Shown here: piece by piece, positions 33,757 to 43,877 of the stretch
How the letters are laid out: every line of letters begins with the position of its first letter
How positions within the stretch are numbered: position 1 is the stretch's first letter
From: Izhakiella australiensis
GTDB taxonomy: Bacteria; Pseudomonadota; Gammaproteobacteria; Enterobacterales; Enterobacteriaceae
Assembly (NCBI RefSeq): GCF_002006995.1
Contig: NZ_MRUL01000025.1
Span: 1-45,894 of the forward strand
Length of the DNA stretch: 45,894 nt
Reading direction: 5' to 3'
Translations under genes and position numbers: made by a program
Notes under the pieces: generated by a model
Databases searched by the model: none
Told to the model about the DNA's origin: nothing
What the model saw: only the letters and a program-made list of their open reading frames with translations

Positions 33757-35948
33757 CAGATGTATCCTCCCGGCTCAAGATCCTTTTCAGGCGCCCGGTG
33801 AACGTTGATGTTCACTTCTTCACGACGCTGCCTCTCCTGAGGAGACAGTTCGTCCTGCTCCGCCTGCCACGCCTCCCATGCCGCCATATCCACTACTTCA
33901 CCGCTTTCACTGATGCCGGGCGGCAGCTGCTCTGCCTCTTCCGCCTTTGTCTTCAGCTCAGGCTCCACACCGCCGGCGCCTGCCGCACCTGCTACGGATG
34001 CCGCGTCTGCAGCGCGGGGCGCGGGCGTCAGTTGCTGTGGCTGCTGTGGCTGCTGTGGCTGCTGTGGCTGCTGTGGCTGCTGTGGCTGACCAGCATTCTC
34101 CGCACCGCCCTCTGGCGCGACAACATCGGCATCCGGTTCAAAGAGCATGGCGATGCTGCGGGATTCATGTTCACGTGCAGCCAGCGCGGCATTCAGGCGT
34201 TCCTCCGCTTTCCCGTCGATGGTGCGCGGAATGAATTCCGGTGCCACCTTTGGACGCTGCTGATACTTCAGCGCCATTTTCACGGCAGGATAAGGTCCGG
34301 GAAGCGTGACGTAGCAGGAGAGATCCGGCAACGTCTGGACGTCGGAGTAACTCACCAGGGTGACGCGCTCCATGTCCTTGCCGACCGAGGTACCGTCGCG
34401 TACCGGGTCCACACCGTAGGAATACTGCTCGGACGCCTTGAGGATTTCTTTTTCACCGATTTCGCCAGCGGCGAACTCGGCGATATTGCGCGACGGCGAG
34501 CGGAAGAAGGCACGGGTGTTCAGCACGTCGAACAGCGTTTCCGCCGGCTTCTGCCCGTAAATATCTTCCAGCTGGGCGTAGGACTGAATGCCAATGACGT
34601 AGCAGCCGCCAAACTTACGCGCCTCCGGCAGGATCTCAACCAGGTCCGGCAGCTTGTGCAGGGTAGGCAGCTCGTCGGCGAAGATCCACACGCGGCGGTT
34701 ACGGTTTTCCCCCATCGCCAGCAGCCCGCGAATGGCGATGGACAACCACATGGAGATAACCGGCTTGAGGGAAGCGTGGGTGTCAGCATTGGAGGAGATA
34801 AACAGCCAGCCGTTTTTACCATCCTCACGAACGCCGCGCATCCAGTCGCGTATGGTGAATGACTCGCCGTTATTTTCGATGCCCTGCAGGTAGCGGATAG
34901 CCTTGACGTAGTTGGTCAGCACGGCGCGGATGGAGATGGCCGTTTTCTCGATTTTCTCTTCCACCAGGTTCGCCGCCGGGGAGTTTTTCAGGTACGAGCG
35001 CAGCTTCTCAATCTTGATGGAAAGCAGCGTGTCGACCAGCTTGCTGTAGCTGCGGTCCTTGTCGTTGCGCATCAGATATGCGGCTTCGGCAAAGATGGTA
35101 CGTCCCGACCCCTGCCAGAAGGGGTCTTCCTTCGTGCCCATAGGAATAAGCGTGTTGGAAACGTTGTCGAAGTCAGGCTGCGTCAGGCACTCCCGCCACA
35201 GGTCCCATGCAGCGCAGCGCGCATCCAGCGGGTTAAGGATTTTATCTGTGGCCGGATCATAGTAGCTTTTGACGAACTCACAGGAGCGGTCATACACGAT
35301 GACCATATCGCCACGCTGGCGGGCGTAGTTCATCAGACGGCGGATAACTTCTGATTTACCGGCCCCGACGGTACCGTGCAGACAGAAGTTCTGGATCTCC
35401 GAGTCCTTAATAAGCGGCAGCTCACCGATTTTGATGTCGGATGCGAGACCGTCGCGCCTGAGCATTTTCGCCACCGCTTTCGGGTCGTCAGTCAGCTGGC
35501 GCCCTCCCGTTATCTCGTCCTCACTCTGCTGCTTACCCTGATGGCCCAGAATCCAGGTGGTGACAAAGAAGGTAATAACGCACACCACGGCCGCGATGAT
35601 GGCAGCAAGAATAAAGGCCGTCCAGACCTGGTCGGCGCACCACTGGATATATTTGTCCTGCAGTATTTGCTGCGCGTTGTACTTCAGCTCATGGCCGTAA
35701 TAACGGATGGTATAGACAGGCTGGGATTTAAAAATATCGCGCATGGGGGCCAGCGTCTGACACCAGTAATAAACCATGCCGTTCACGAACGTCTGCCAGG
35801 TCAGTTTAACCGACAGCGTAATCGCGACAATGATGCCGAAGAGAATGACGAGACAGTACACGATGATATTGGCAATTTGACTGAACATACGGATACGCAT
35901 GCTCGCGATCTGACCGCCCTGGGTCATATCCTTAGCATTAAAACTCAT
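33756..35948 (-). CDS. traD: Type IV coupling protein TraD
   Basis: 730 residues. Two N-terminal membrane helices ([40 protein letters not shown]), Walker [16 protein letters not shown] near residue 194, Walker [12 protein letters not shown], and [20 protein letters not shown]. It is a hexameric inner-membrane ATPase that links the TraI-DNA complex to the transfer channel. The C-terminal tail has seven tandem PQQ units encoded by 9-bp repeats, then an acidic end that in F binds TraM. Length is close to F TraD (717). Confidence 0.95.
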   Translation of the reverse strand: MSFNAKDMTQGGQIASMRIRMFSQIANIIVYCLVILFGIIVAITLSVKLTWQTFVNGMVYYWCQTLAPMRDIFKSQPVYTIRYYGHELKYNAQQILQDKYIQWCADQVWTAFILAAIIAAVVCVITFFVTTWILGHQGKQQSEDEITGGRQLTDDPKAVAKMLRRDGLASDIKIGELPLIKDSEIQNFCLHGTVGAGKSEVIRRLMNYARQRGDMVIVYDRSCEFVKSYYDPATDKILNPLDARCAAWDLWRECLTQPDFDNVSNTLIPMGTKEDPFWQGSGRTIFAEAAYLMRNDKDRSYSKLVDTLLSIKIEKLRSYLKNSPAANLVEEKIEKTAISIRAVLTNYVKAIRYLQGIENNGESFTIRDWMRGVREDGKNGWLFISSNADTHASLKPVISMWLSIAIRGLLAMGENRNRRVWIFADELPTLHKLPDLVEILPEARKFGGCYVIGIQSYAQLEDIYGQKPAETLFDVLNTRAFFRSPSRNIAEFAAGEIGEKEILKASEQYSYGVDPVRDGTSVGKDMERVTLVSYSDVQTLPDLSCYVTLPGPYPAVKMALKYQQRPKVAPEFIPRTIDGKAEERLNAALAAREHESRSIAMLFEPDADVVAPEGGAENAGQPQQPQQPQQPQQPQQPQQLTPAPRAADAASVAGAAGAGGVEPELKTKAEEAEQLPPGISESGEVVDMAAWEAWQAEQDELSPQERQRREEVNINVHRAPEKDLEPGGYI

Positions 35949-36081
35949 ATTAGCCTCATAGAGGTTGGTCTATATGTATAGCGACCATGATTTCAGAAAG
36001 CAATTGATTTAATGTCATCCGTTACAAAACACTAGGATGACATCATTTAACTAAAGGCGGGGAGATTATTAATAATGAATG

Positions 36082-36756
36082 TTATTTTTTAAGTAAATCA
36101 CACGCTCCTGCATATCCATGTGAGCATGATTTTTTCAAATAGATATCTGCCATTCCAGAATCTGGAAATACACCATCACCTCTCATATAAGCCCCTGCCA
36201 AATTAAACTCAGCCTGTCCGTTATTTTTAATGGATGCTTTCTCCCACCAGATCACCGCCTCGTGCATATCCCTATTAACACACTCACCTGTAGAATACAG
36301 GTTTCCAATATTCAAATATGCCAACTCAAAATCTTTTTGAGCTGAGGAGTTAAGCAAATCCATTATTTTATCACAACGGGCATCTTTCAATAATCCATTT
36401 TTATAAAGCATTGCCAAGTCATTCTGAGCAGATGCATTCCCTGCATCTGCTGCCTTCCCCCACCAATAGCCTGCTTTTTTTATATTTTTATCAACACCTC
36501 GCCCATAATAATAGAGCAGACCTAGGTTATTTTGGGCATCTGAATTACCCTGAATCGCCGACTTATTAGTCCAATAAAAAGCTTTTTTATAATCACCAGA
36601 TACGACCAAATACATTGCACCTAGCTTATATTGAGCTAATGCGTTTCCAGAATTCGCATCTTTTTTTAAGTTAGTGTAGTAGTCGTCGCTAGCCCTTACA
36701 CTCAAGGTACACGACAGGAAAACAAAAACTCCCAACATCCCATAGAACACTCGCAT
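36082..36756 (-). CDS. Exported Sel1-repeat (TPR-like) protein
   Basis: 224 residues with signal peptide (MRVFYGMLGVFVFLSCTLSV; cleavage after VRA, or a weak lipobox around Cys16). Five to six Sel1-like repeats (ALAQYKLGAMYL, SDAQNNLGLLYYYGRG, ASAQNDLAMLYKNG, QAEFNLAGAYMRGDG). Such repeats bind proteins; it should be periplasmic or outer-membrane bound. It occupies the place of traT between traS and traD. Clearly more AT-rich than traD and traI, which suggests separate transfer. Role unknown. Confidence 0.85.
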   Translation of the reverse strand: MRVFYGMLGVFVFLSCTLSVRASDDYYTNLKKDANSGNALAQYKLGAMYLVVSGDYKKAFYWTNKSAIQGNSDAQNNLGLLYYYGRGVDKNIKKAGYWWGKAADAGNASAQNDLAMLYKNGLLKDARCDKIMDLLNSSAQKDFELAYLNIGNLYSTGECVNRDMHEAVIWWEKASIKNNGQAEFNLAGAYMRGDGVFPDSGMADIYLKKSCSHGYAGACDLLKK

Positions 36757-36830
36757 TGTTTATCTCCATAAAACTAAATATTATATCCATACACAACCAT
36801 GAAACTGACTATGAAATCCTACAACTCAAT

Positions 36831-37262
36831 CTAACGCTTCCAACCCATTGGATAATTACTTTCCGGATTATAATTAACATTATCAAAGTCCACGGATTCA
36901 AAGTCATTATTTATAGAGTGGGCGCCATCTACCTTGTTTTTTTCAAGCCACTCTTTGATGCTTATACACCCGCTAACCTTATATAAATCCATCAATGTAC
37001 CCACAATGAATACAAAAAAAGTAACAAGAGGAGGAGCCAGTGAACATATAGGCATTATCACATACCAAACTACCCTGTTGTATGTGTAGGGTTCAACACT
37101 GCCTTTATTCTTAGATATTTTATAAAACAAATAGATGAACAATCCTTGCCATAAGAGCACAGTTGCACCAATGAATACCACCTCCGTAACTAACCATCCA
37201 GCCAGATAACAAGCAATAGACTGAAACAACACTACCATGAATATCTGAAGCAGATTTCTCAT
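36831..37262 (-). CDS. Inner-membrane protein in the TraS (entry exclusion) position
   Basis: 143 residues with about four transmembrane segments (LLQIFMVVLFQSIACYLAGW, VVFIGATVLLWQGLFIYLFY, VVWYVIMPICSLAPPLVTFF and the following helix) and a soluble acidic tail. Position right after traG, size and topology match TraS of F-like plasmids, which stops redundant DNA entry by recognising TraG of the donor. TraS proteins diverge strongly, so sequence similarity alone would not show it. AT-rich. Assigned mainly by context. Confidence 0.6.
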   Translation of the reverse strand: MRNLLQIFMVVLFQSIACYLAGWLVTEVVFIGATVLLWQGLFIYLFYKISKNKGSVEPYTYNRVVWYVIMPICSLAPPLVTFFVFIVGTLMDLYKVSGCISIKEWLEKNKVDGAHSINNDFESVDFDNVNYNPESNYPMGWKR

Positions 37263-37283
37263 CGCACCCTCTCTGGCATCCTG

Positions 37284-40106
37284 TTACTGCTTATGTTTAT
37301 CTTGATATTTTTTTGCCTTCTTCATCAGTTCTTCAGGACTGTCAGCCCCCGGCACTCGTTCTTGAGACTCCTTTTCCTTATTATACGTATTCATTTGCGA
37401 AGATTGCTCTGAATTATGATGTTTTTGCAGATCAGAATACTGTTGATTTATGCTGCCTTCTTCATCGCGTATTCCTCCTTTAGTATCGGCTATATTCTCT
37501 CTCGATGTTGTGAGCATATTATCAACTTGGTCTTTTACATTATTCTGAATTCCGCTGTCCTGTGTACGTTGTTCGATAGTAGCCTGATGAGACTGGTGAT
37601 CGGCACTAACATCGCTATTTCCACCGCCACCAGAAATGGCCCCCATACCATGGCCAACATTTCCTTTAGCTGCTGAATATGATGCATCAACGCTCGGTTG
37701 TACCTGCTCCTGAACAAATCCCCAAGCCAGTTCCCGACGTTTTCCTGCGATTTCTGCTGAGCTGGTATTAGTAAGCAATGTATCTGCATCTTGAGGTGCA
37801 TGTTTACGGACATACTGGGCAAACTGCTGATTTAGATCCTCGCTCATTTGACCACTCATACTTTCTGTACGAGACGCCATTTCAGCATATTCATGGCTAC
37901 GAGCCTGACTTGTGGTGTACTGATCATAGCTCTGTTTTGCTGAGTTCAACGATGCCGAAAGTTGATCTGCTCGGGAAGCCGCATTATTGTCCGTATGGCT
38001 CCCAGATTCACTGACTTTACGGCTAGTAAAGTAATCACTCGCCTCCTTAAAGTCCTGGGTTGCTTTAGCATCCATATCATGTCGAGCATCATGGCTAGCT
38101 CGAGAGCTATTTGTTGCTTGGTGCATATCGTCATCGGAAAAATCAACTCCCGCCTTAACTCCTGCCTGAAACCCTACCCCTCCTCCGGTACCCAGCACAT
38201 TCAGCCCCATACTTCCTTTAGCATGTGTATCACCATACAATCCGAGTGACGCTCTGGTGCTCCTTGACGCTAACTCTTGAGTGGCCTGTTCATTACTAAT
38301 ATTATGCCCTTTCGCATAGCTTTCTACTGCGCTGCGCATCCTGCTGGCCATCATAGAATCCTGAGCACTCATAGTGCTGTCTGCGCCACTGGTCATTGAA
38401 TTACTGCTACCACGGTTTGAGCCAAACTGACTAAGCGTATTCCATGCGCTACTCAAACTACTGTTATATCCATGCAATGCACTCTCTGACTGGGTTTGTG
38501 CCTCGCGGGCCATTGCCTGCTGTGCGGTTGCAATCTGACGAGTCATGTTGATACTCATAGGAATACGTGACGTAGCACCACTGGAATCTGTCACTACACT
38601 ACCATCACGCATTTGCGTCGAACTGGCTCCGTTAGCCAACTGTTGGCTCATTTGTCCAAATACTGTTGAGCTATTGGTATTCCAGTTAAAACCACTCACA
38701 TTTTCTGTCTGCATGTTAGCGTAAGAGTAGTTACCATCAACAGCACCAGAGGCAGCAGTGGCTGCAGGGCTGATAGCGGAAGAGGCCAGATGGCTGTAGA
38801 GATTTGAGAACCCCGCCCCCAGTCCCTTCAGCATTCCCCATGCCAGTGGCGGGATAAGCATCGACAGATAGCCTGCCGTGGTAGCGAGGTCTGAGTATTT
38901 TATCTGCACCTGTGACAACTCCGAGAGAACCACTGGTGAACCGTTGGCCTTCGCATAGAAGGTCATGCAGCTGTTGAGGATGGCGTAAAGCAGTGGCCAG
39001 CTCTGCACCCACATGATAGCCAGCACGTACCCCTTCAGCACATTAAGGGTGACGGCGTTAAACATCCCGCCCAGCACCATCAGGGGGAATATTCCGATGG
39101 TCAGACCGACAATCAACGTCTGAGACATAGGAAGTGAGCGTAATGCCACCTGGCCGACCGTCGCATGCGCCAGCCGCTGCTTCTCCATCGATGACGTAGT
39201 GGCGATATTCAGCAGGCTTGAGGTATCACCGTTGCGGGCGGCGTAGCTCATAATACCGTTTCGCAGCGCGTTCATCGTCACATTCTGACGGACAATCGAC
39301 GCGGCGCTCTGACCGGCCCCATAGAAATAGTTATAGCTGTCCCCGATCATCTGGCTGAACAAAATGTCAGGATTCGGACGTCCGCCAAAAAGCTGACGCA
39401 CGTAGTAACTCCAGGTTTTTCCTCCGGTCTGAGTATCCAGGGCAAGCTTTGGCTTAATTACCGCAGCGGCTTCTTCACAGGTTAAAAACTGATTATTGTT
39501 GTTGAATATCCCTCTCAGCGGACTCGGCTTTGAGAAAATCAGCGTATACGGGTCTGCGCTGTTCATCAGCTCTTCCATGGTATATTTTCCGTTCAGGAAA
39601 ATATCGCCCATCACGCAGTTCTGCACATAGTCCGTGAATATCGTCGTTATCTCTGGGTTCTGTGATAAAAAGTCCGTACTGCGTGAAACCAGATTCGCCC
39701 CAAATATCATGCCGGTTTTGCTGTAGGTGATGCTGTCGGGCTGTGAAAAGACCATTTCGTACCCCTGAACAAGGGCATATCCGATTTTGGTCGTCAGCGA
39801 TGCAGGCAGAGCCAGCCCGGCGGGCACGTTATCGACTTTATAGACCTTTGTCTGATTACTGATATCGATTATTTGTACGGAGGTGCGAACGCTGACCAGT
39901 AGCGACATCAGTACGATAACGCCCGCCCAGCCCAGCATATCCATGATGTTGTGCCGTCGTATCCACGAAATAGCGACAACCAGCACAGAGAAAGCCGTCG
40001 CAATACGCCGAATAACAACCCAGTTCTCCGTCGACATGAACGTGACGATGGCATTCAGCGTCTGCGTCAGCCAGTCGCCGCCCGCAATGACATAGATTTC
40101 CTGCAT
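37284..40106 (-). CDS. traG: Mating-pair stabilisation protein TraG
   Basis: 940 residues (F: 938). The N-terminal about 450 residues have several membrane helices and are needed for pilus assembly. The C-terminal about 490 are a Ser/Gln/Asn-rich periplasmic domain (TQSESALHGYNSSLSSAWNT, DQYTTSQARSHEY) involved in mating-pair stabilisation and recognition of TraS. Codon use changes sharply: the N-terminal part is GC-rich like traH, the C-terminal part (37284 to about 38750) is AT-rich like traS and the Sel1 gene. Its start overlaps the traH stop. Confidence 0.93.
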   Translation of the reverse strand: MQEIYVIAGGDWLTQTLNAIVTFMSTENWVVIRRIATAFSVLVVAISWIRRHNIMDMLGWAGVIVLMSLLVSVRTSVQIIDISNQTKVYKVDNVPAGLALPASLTTKIGYALVQGYEMVFSQPDSITYSKTGMIFGANLVSRSTDFLSQNPEITTIFTDYVQNCVMGDIFLNGKYTMEELMNSADPYTLIFSKPSPLRGIFNNNNQFLTCEEAAAVIKPKLALDTQTGGKTWSYYVRQLFGGRPNPDILFSQMIGDSYNYFYGAGQSAASIVRQNVTMNALRNGIMSYAARNGDTSSLLNIATTSSMEKQRLAHATVGQVALRSLPMSQTLIVGLTIGIFPLMVLGGMFNAVTLNVLKGYVLAIMWVQSWPLLYAILNSCMTFYAKANGSPVVLSELSQVQIKYSDLATTAGYLSMLIPPLAWGMLKGLGAGFSNLYSHLASSAISPAATAASGAVDGNYSYANMQTENVSGFNWNTNSSTVFGQMSQQLANGASSTQMRDGSVVTDSSGATSRIPMSINMTRQIATAQQAMAREAQTQSESALHGYNSSLSSAWNTLSQFGSNRGSSNSMTSGADSTMSAQDSMMASRMRSAVESYAKGHNISNEQATQELASRSTRASLGLYGDTHAKGSMGLNVLGTGGGVGFQAGVKAGVDFSDDDMHQATNSSRASHDARHDMDAKATQDFKEASDYFTSRKVSESGSHTDNNAASRADQLSASLNSAKQSYDQYTTSQARSHEYAEMASRTESMSGQMSEDLNQQFAQYVRKHAPQDADTLLTNTSSAEIAGKRRELAWGFVQEQVQPSVDASYSAAKGNVGHGMGAISGGGGNSDVSADHQSHQATIEQRTQDSGIQNNVKDQVDNMLTTSRENIADTKGGIRDEEGSINQQYSDLQKHHNSEQSSQMNTYNKEKESQERVPGADSPEELMKKAKKYQDKHKQ

Positions 40107-41482
40107 CAGCGCGCCCCCCCGAAGTGATAGTTGTTCTGGTAGCGCTGCAGCATGCGTGCCGAGACCTGCTGGCGCATGTAGCTCATCTGGCGGTCAACAA
40201 CCAGAAGCGCGTCCTGCTGTACCTGCACCTGTGCCTGGAAGGAGGCTATCTGTCGCGTGGCTTCGTTAAGGTTATTATTGATGCTGTCGATAACGGCCTG
40301 GTCATAGTTTCCCGTTGCCACCATTGCACGGGCCTGCTGGACCAGCTCCTGGATGTACTGGAGCAGAATGTCGTAGCCGATATAATCGGTTAGCTGATAA
40401 ACGAGGCTGTTAGAAACACCCAGCATCTGGGGATCAACCAGGTACTTGAAGACCGGGATGGTAGTACTTGTGATAAATCCCTTCTCTTTCTCGGTTAACT
40501 TTAGATCGGCAACGGCTTTATTCTGAATGCTGGAAAGGATGTCTTTTATCTGATTTTTCAGTGCATTTTTCTGGCTGATCGTGACATTAGCATCGGCAAC
40601 CACCTTCAGACATTTATCGCTGTCATTACAGTGATACACCCGTGCAGTCCCCCCCTCCATCATGGCCCGAATAAGGTCGCGATCGGTCGTTCTGGCCGGA
40701 AGCGGGGTTATATTACCCTTCTCATCAAAGACCATTGTTCCGGTCAGGGTCATGATGAACTCCTTAAGCTCTTTATTCCCGTCAAACATGCGGTTCTTGC
40801 CGAGCGCATTCCAGATGACATTGATATTCTTCGTGATGCGCTCTTTATCCTTATCACTGGCCTTATCACGGACCTTATCCATACTGCCCCCTACCGTACA
40901 GCCCTGGCGGGATGCAGCCCAGTCCGCAAACATGTTGCTCTCGCCGGCAATGTCCTGGCAGACCTTCTGCTGGGAGACCTGGGTGCGCGGAAACAGACCG
41001 CCGACAATCCCCTGCGCCGCCTGGCAGGAGCTGAGGTTCATGCTGTTAATATCGCTGGCCATCTTCTGCAGAAAGTCTTTTGCGGTCTTGATTTCCGGTA
41101 CCGTGGTCTGCAGCGCCAGATCGAAGAAGTATCCGGCCGCATTGGACATAATCTGCTTGGCGAAACGCTGCAGCTGATCGCTGTTAATAAAGCTGAAGGA
41201 GCCCAGATAGGCATCAATGCCGCCGCAGCCGGCGTTGATGTCGGGCAGCGTCATGGAGATAAGCTGGACGGTTTTCACCTGCGTACGGGCATATAGTGAG
41301 CCACCCGTGGCGTAGCCAGCGGCCTGCCCCTGCCAGACCTGTGGCTGGCTGGTATTGGAGTCAAAGCCCAGCTTATTAAAGAAGGTGTTCATGTCGCTGT
41401 TCACGTCCGCACTAACGGTTGTTGAACAGACGAGAAGCATGCAGCCCAGAAGACTGCGGTGTCTGAACAGGTTTATCATCAT
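40106..41482 (-). CDS. traH: Conjugal transfer pilus assembly protein TraH
   Basis: 458 residues, same length as F TraH. Signal peptide (MMINLFRHRSLLGCMLLVCS, cut near VSA), conserved Cys-rich part (DINAGCGGIDAYLGSFSFIN; LSSCQAAQGIVGG; QQKVCQDIAGE), C-terminal coiled coil (ATRQIASFQAQVQVQQDALL). It is periplasmic and works with TraF, TraW and TrbI in pilus extension/retraction. Coupled by overlaps to trbB before it and traG after it. Confidence 0.94.
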   Translation of the reverse strand: MMINLFRHRSLLGCMLLVCSTTVSADVNSDMNTFFNKLGFDSNTSQPQVWQGQAAGYATGGSLYARTQVKTVQLISMTLPDINAGCGGIDAYLGSFSFINSDQLQRFAKQIMSNAAGYFFDLALQTTVPEIKTAKDFLQKMASDINSMNLSSCQAAQGIVGGLFPRTQVSQQKVCQDIAGESNMFADWAASRQGCTVGGSMDKVRDKASDKDKERITKNINVIWNALGKNRMFDGNKELKEFIMTLTGTMVFDEKGNITPLPARTTDRDLIRAMMEGGTARVYHCNDSDKCLKVVADANVTISQKNALKNQIKDILSSIQNKAVADLKLTEKEKGFITSTTIPVFKYLVDPQMLGVSNSLVYQLTDYIGYDILLQYIQELVQQARAMVATGNYDQAVIDSINNNLNEATRQIASFQAQVQVQQDALLVVDRQMSYMRQQVSARMLQRYQNNYHFGGAR

Positions 41483-42024
41483 TTCACTCCGCGCATCTGA
41501 AGGACCGTATCCATGCGGGCCATAAAGCCCTGTTCGTCGGTCGCGCCCTGCAGCAGGGGCAGGGCTTCAAGGGTGTTTACGTTGACGAGAAAGGTGGTTG
41601 GCGTGGCCACGGGCAGGTTAGGGAAAAAGGTTTTCATCACCTCCGGCGGCGCGGGCAGCGCATCGGGATAGGACGCATCCCCCTGACCGTCGATGGTGTA
41701 GGCCATCACCCCAAAACCCACCCGTGCCGACAGCGACTTCAGGACCGGATCAAACTGGTGGCAGTACGGGCAGTGCCCCTGCATAAACAGCACGACCTTC
41801 CAGTCGGCCAGATTGACCTGGCGGCCGTTGCTGAGGCGGTACCAGACCGGCTGCTTCGCCGGAAGTGGCTTAACTTCAGGGTCTTCCGGGGATGTTGGCA
41901 GAGATCCCGACGCTCGCGCCCCCTGTGGATGCCATAACGATTTGATCTCGTCCATTGTGGAAGCCTGTGTGGCCAGACTGAGGGTCATGAGCGCCACGGT
42001 AAACACGGTATGTCTAAGGTTCAT
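41479..42024 (-). CDS. trbB: Thioredoxin-like protein TrbB
   Basis: 181 residues from MNLRHTVFTVALMTLSLATQ (signal peptide); the frame is open further upstream but that part overlaps traQ. Thioredoxin fold with Cys85-Pro-Tyr-Cys88 (FMQGHCPYCHQFDP). TrbB is a periplasmic disulfide isomerase of F-type systems, needed for disulfide-rich Tra proteins. Its stop overlaps the traH start (ATGA). Confidence 0.9.
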   Translation of the reverse strand: MNLRHTVFTVALMTLSLATQASTMDEIKSLWHPQGARASGSLPTSPEDPEVKPLPAKQPVWYRLSNGRQVNLADWKVVLFMQGHCPYCHQFDPVLKSLSARVGFGVMAYTIDGQGDASYPDALPAPPEVMKTFFPNLPVATPTTFLVNVNTLEALPLLQGATDEQGFMARMDTVLQMRGVK

Positions 42025-42118
42025 GTCGGCATCCTCCGGCATCACGGGCCTTTTCGGCCTCACGGGCGGCATCAATCCAGCGGTTGATGATGCGGTATCT
42101 GCGCTGACCTGTCACTGA
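42014..42118 (-). pseudogene. traQ: traQ, C-terminal remnant
   Basis: In a different frame from trbB the reverse strand encodes QRRYRIINRWIDAAREAEKA and ends at 42014, overlapping the trbB start by 11 bp. The sequence (WIDAAREAEKAR) and its place just before trbB fit the cytoplasmic tail of TraQ, the pilin insertion chaperone. Everything upstream is replaced by IS903-like sequence from about 42120, so the tra operon is cut here. Confidence 0.6.
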
Positions 42119-42126
42119 ATAATGGG

Positions 42127-42522
42127 ACTGACGCAGAGGCATTCCCGGGACTTATTCGTCAGACCCACCGGAAAGTTAAGGTCGCTTCTGCCGATGGCGC
42201 TTATGACACAAAACTTTGCCATGACGAGCTGCGGCGAAAAAAATCAGGGCGCTTATCCCGCCGCGAACCCGGGCGGGTTACCGGGCGGCGTATGCGGACA
42301 GAAATCAGGCGGTGGCCGAAACGGCGATGTACCGGGTTAAACAACTGTTCGGTGGGCAGCAGACGCTGCGTGACTACGATGCGCAGGCTGGTGAGGCTAT
42401 GGCCATGATCCGTGTCTTAAACAAAATGACGCGTGCAGGGATGCCAGAAAGTGTGCGGATTGCCTGAGCAGGTCAGTGACGGGAGGCGCTTTTATCTTAA
42501 ATCCGATTTATTCAACAAAGCC
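42127..42522 (+). mobile_element. IS903-like (IS5-family) 3' fragment
   Basis: Encodes the C-terminal part of an IS5-family transposase: DAEAFPGLIRQTHRKVKVAS, DGAYDTKLCHDELRRK, then after a one-base loss in an A-run, ETAMYRVKQLFGG and NKMTRAGMPESVRIA (stop 42467). About 20 residues around the catalytic Glu are missing compared with IS903. It ends with the terminal repeat GATTTATTCAACAAAGCC (42505-42522). Inactive remnant. Confidence 0.8.
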
Positions 42523-42660
42523 GATTTAATGCGTTAAAACAGCCGGCATCGAGTTCATCTTCAACAACAGAAAAAGCGAAAGCATCCACAGCCGGGCGGA
42601 TAGCTGTATGAACCGCCCCGGTAATCCTGGAGACTACACTCTTTGAGAGAGGTAACCAGG

Positions 42661-42984
42661 ATGACAAAACATAACCGATTTCCCCCTGCAGTTCGTCAAC
42701 GCGCTATTCGTATGGTTCTGGAAAACCAGAATACCTACAACTCACAATGGGCCGCTATCTGCTCCATTGCCCCTAAGATCGGCTGCACTCCCGAAACATT
42801 GCGTATCTGGATCCGTCAGCAGGAGCCCGTTGATGATGAGCAGAATGCGCTGACTGCCAGCGAACGCCAGCGTCTGAAAGAACTGGAGCGGGAAGTCCGG
42901 GAGCTGCGCCGCAGCAATGATATTCTGCGTCAGGCTTCAGCGTATTTTGCCCGGGCGGAGCCCGACCGCTGCTGGAAAATCTGA
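42661..42984 (+). CDS. IS3-family OrfA
   Basis: 107 residues (MTKHNRFPPAVRQRAIRMVL...) with the helix-turn-helix (SIAPKIGCTPETLRIWIRQQ) and leucine zipper (LKELEREVRELRRSNDILRQ) of IS3 OrfA. The frame ends DRCWKI; the usual frameshift site to orfB would be near the end. Confidence 0.85.
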   Translation: MTKHNRFPPAVRQRAIRMVLENQNTYNSQWAAICSIAPKIGCTPETLRIWIRQQEPVDDEQNALTASERQRLKELEREVRELRRSNDILRQASAYFARAEPDRCWKI

Positions 42985-43825
42985 GCGGTGAACACGGAGT
43001 CGGGCCAGTCTGTCATGAGCTGGATATTGCTCCGTCAACGTACTACTGGCATCAGCAACGCCGGAAGTATCCTAAACGACGCAGCAGTCGGGATAAACGC
43101 GATGCCGTGCTGATACCTGAGATACAGCGTGTATACGAAGAAAACTACAGCGTTTACGGCGTGCGTAAGGTCTGGCGACAGCTAAAACGTGAAGGCGTCG
43201 GTGTTGCCCGTTGCACCATTGAGCGCCTGATGAAAGCCCTGCAGCTACGTGGGATGAGACGCGGCAAAAGTGTCAGTCCCCCCGCAGCAGCAAAGCCGGA
43301 ACACCGCAGGATCGGGTGAACCGTCAGTTCGTGGCTGAACGGCCCGATAAACTTTGGGTGGCTGATTTTACCTATGTCAGCACCTGGCAGGGGTTCGCAT
43401 ATGTGGCCTTCATCATTGATGTGTTCGCCGGTGTTATCGTGGGCTGGCGGGTCTCATCCACGATGGAAACGTCGTTCGTGCTGGATGCACTGGAGCAGGC
43501 GCTGTGGGCCAGATGCCCGAGCGGCACCATCCATCACAGGGACAAAGGTTCGCAATATGTGTCACTGGCGTACACGCAACGGCTGCAGGACGCGGAGCTG
43601 CTGGCTTCAGCAGGTAGCACGGGCGACTCATATGACAATGCGATGGCAGAAAGTATCAACGGGTTGTATAAAGCGGAGGTGATCCACAGGCAAAGCTGGA
43701 AAACCCGACAGGATGCTGAGCTGGCCACGCTGAAATGGGTTGACTGGTATAACCATCACCGATTAATGGAACGCACCGGATATATCCCGACAGTAGAGGG
43801 TAATCCCCTGAGGGATCCCCACTAA
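42985..43825 (+). pseudogene. IS3-family OrfB, broken into several frames
   Basis: The orfB product is split: LLENLSGEHGVGPVCHELDI-like start, then 43107-43319 (EIQRVYEENYSVYGVRKVWR), then 43316-43825 (VNRQFVAERPDKLWVADFTY ... HHRDKGSQYVS ... GDSYDNAMAESINGLYKAE). The DDE residues are present, but at least one frameshift near 43310 and a divergent end (GYIPTVEGNPLRDPH) remain. Probably not functional. Confidence 0.7.
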
Positions 43826-43877
43826 CCATCAGTAGATGAGAACCATAGATCTATTTCGCTGGATAAGTAGCTTTAAC

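Larger units (their letters stand above)
42609..43825 (+). mobile_element. IS3-family element (IS3411-like), right end missing
   Basis: It starts with TGAACCGCCCCGGTAATCCT, similar to IS51-group ends, and carries orfA and a broken orfB. No matching right inverted repeat is found before the second IS481 copy at 43878. The 43826-43877 stretch has no recognisable content. Confidence 0.75.
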
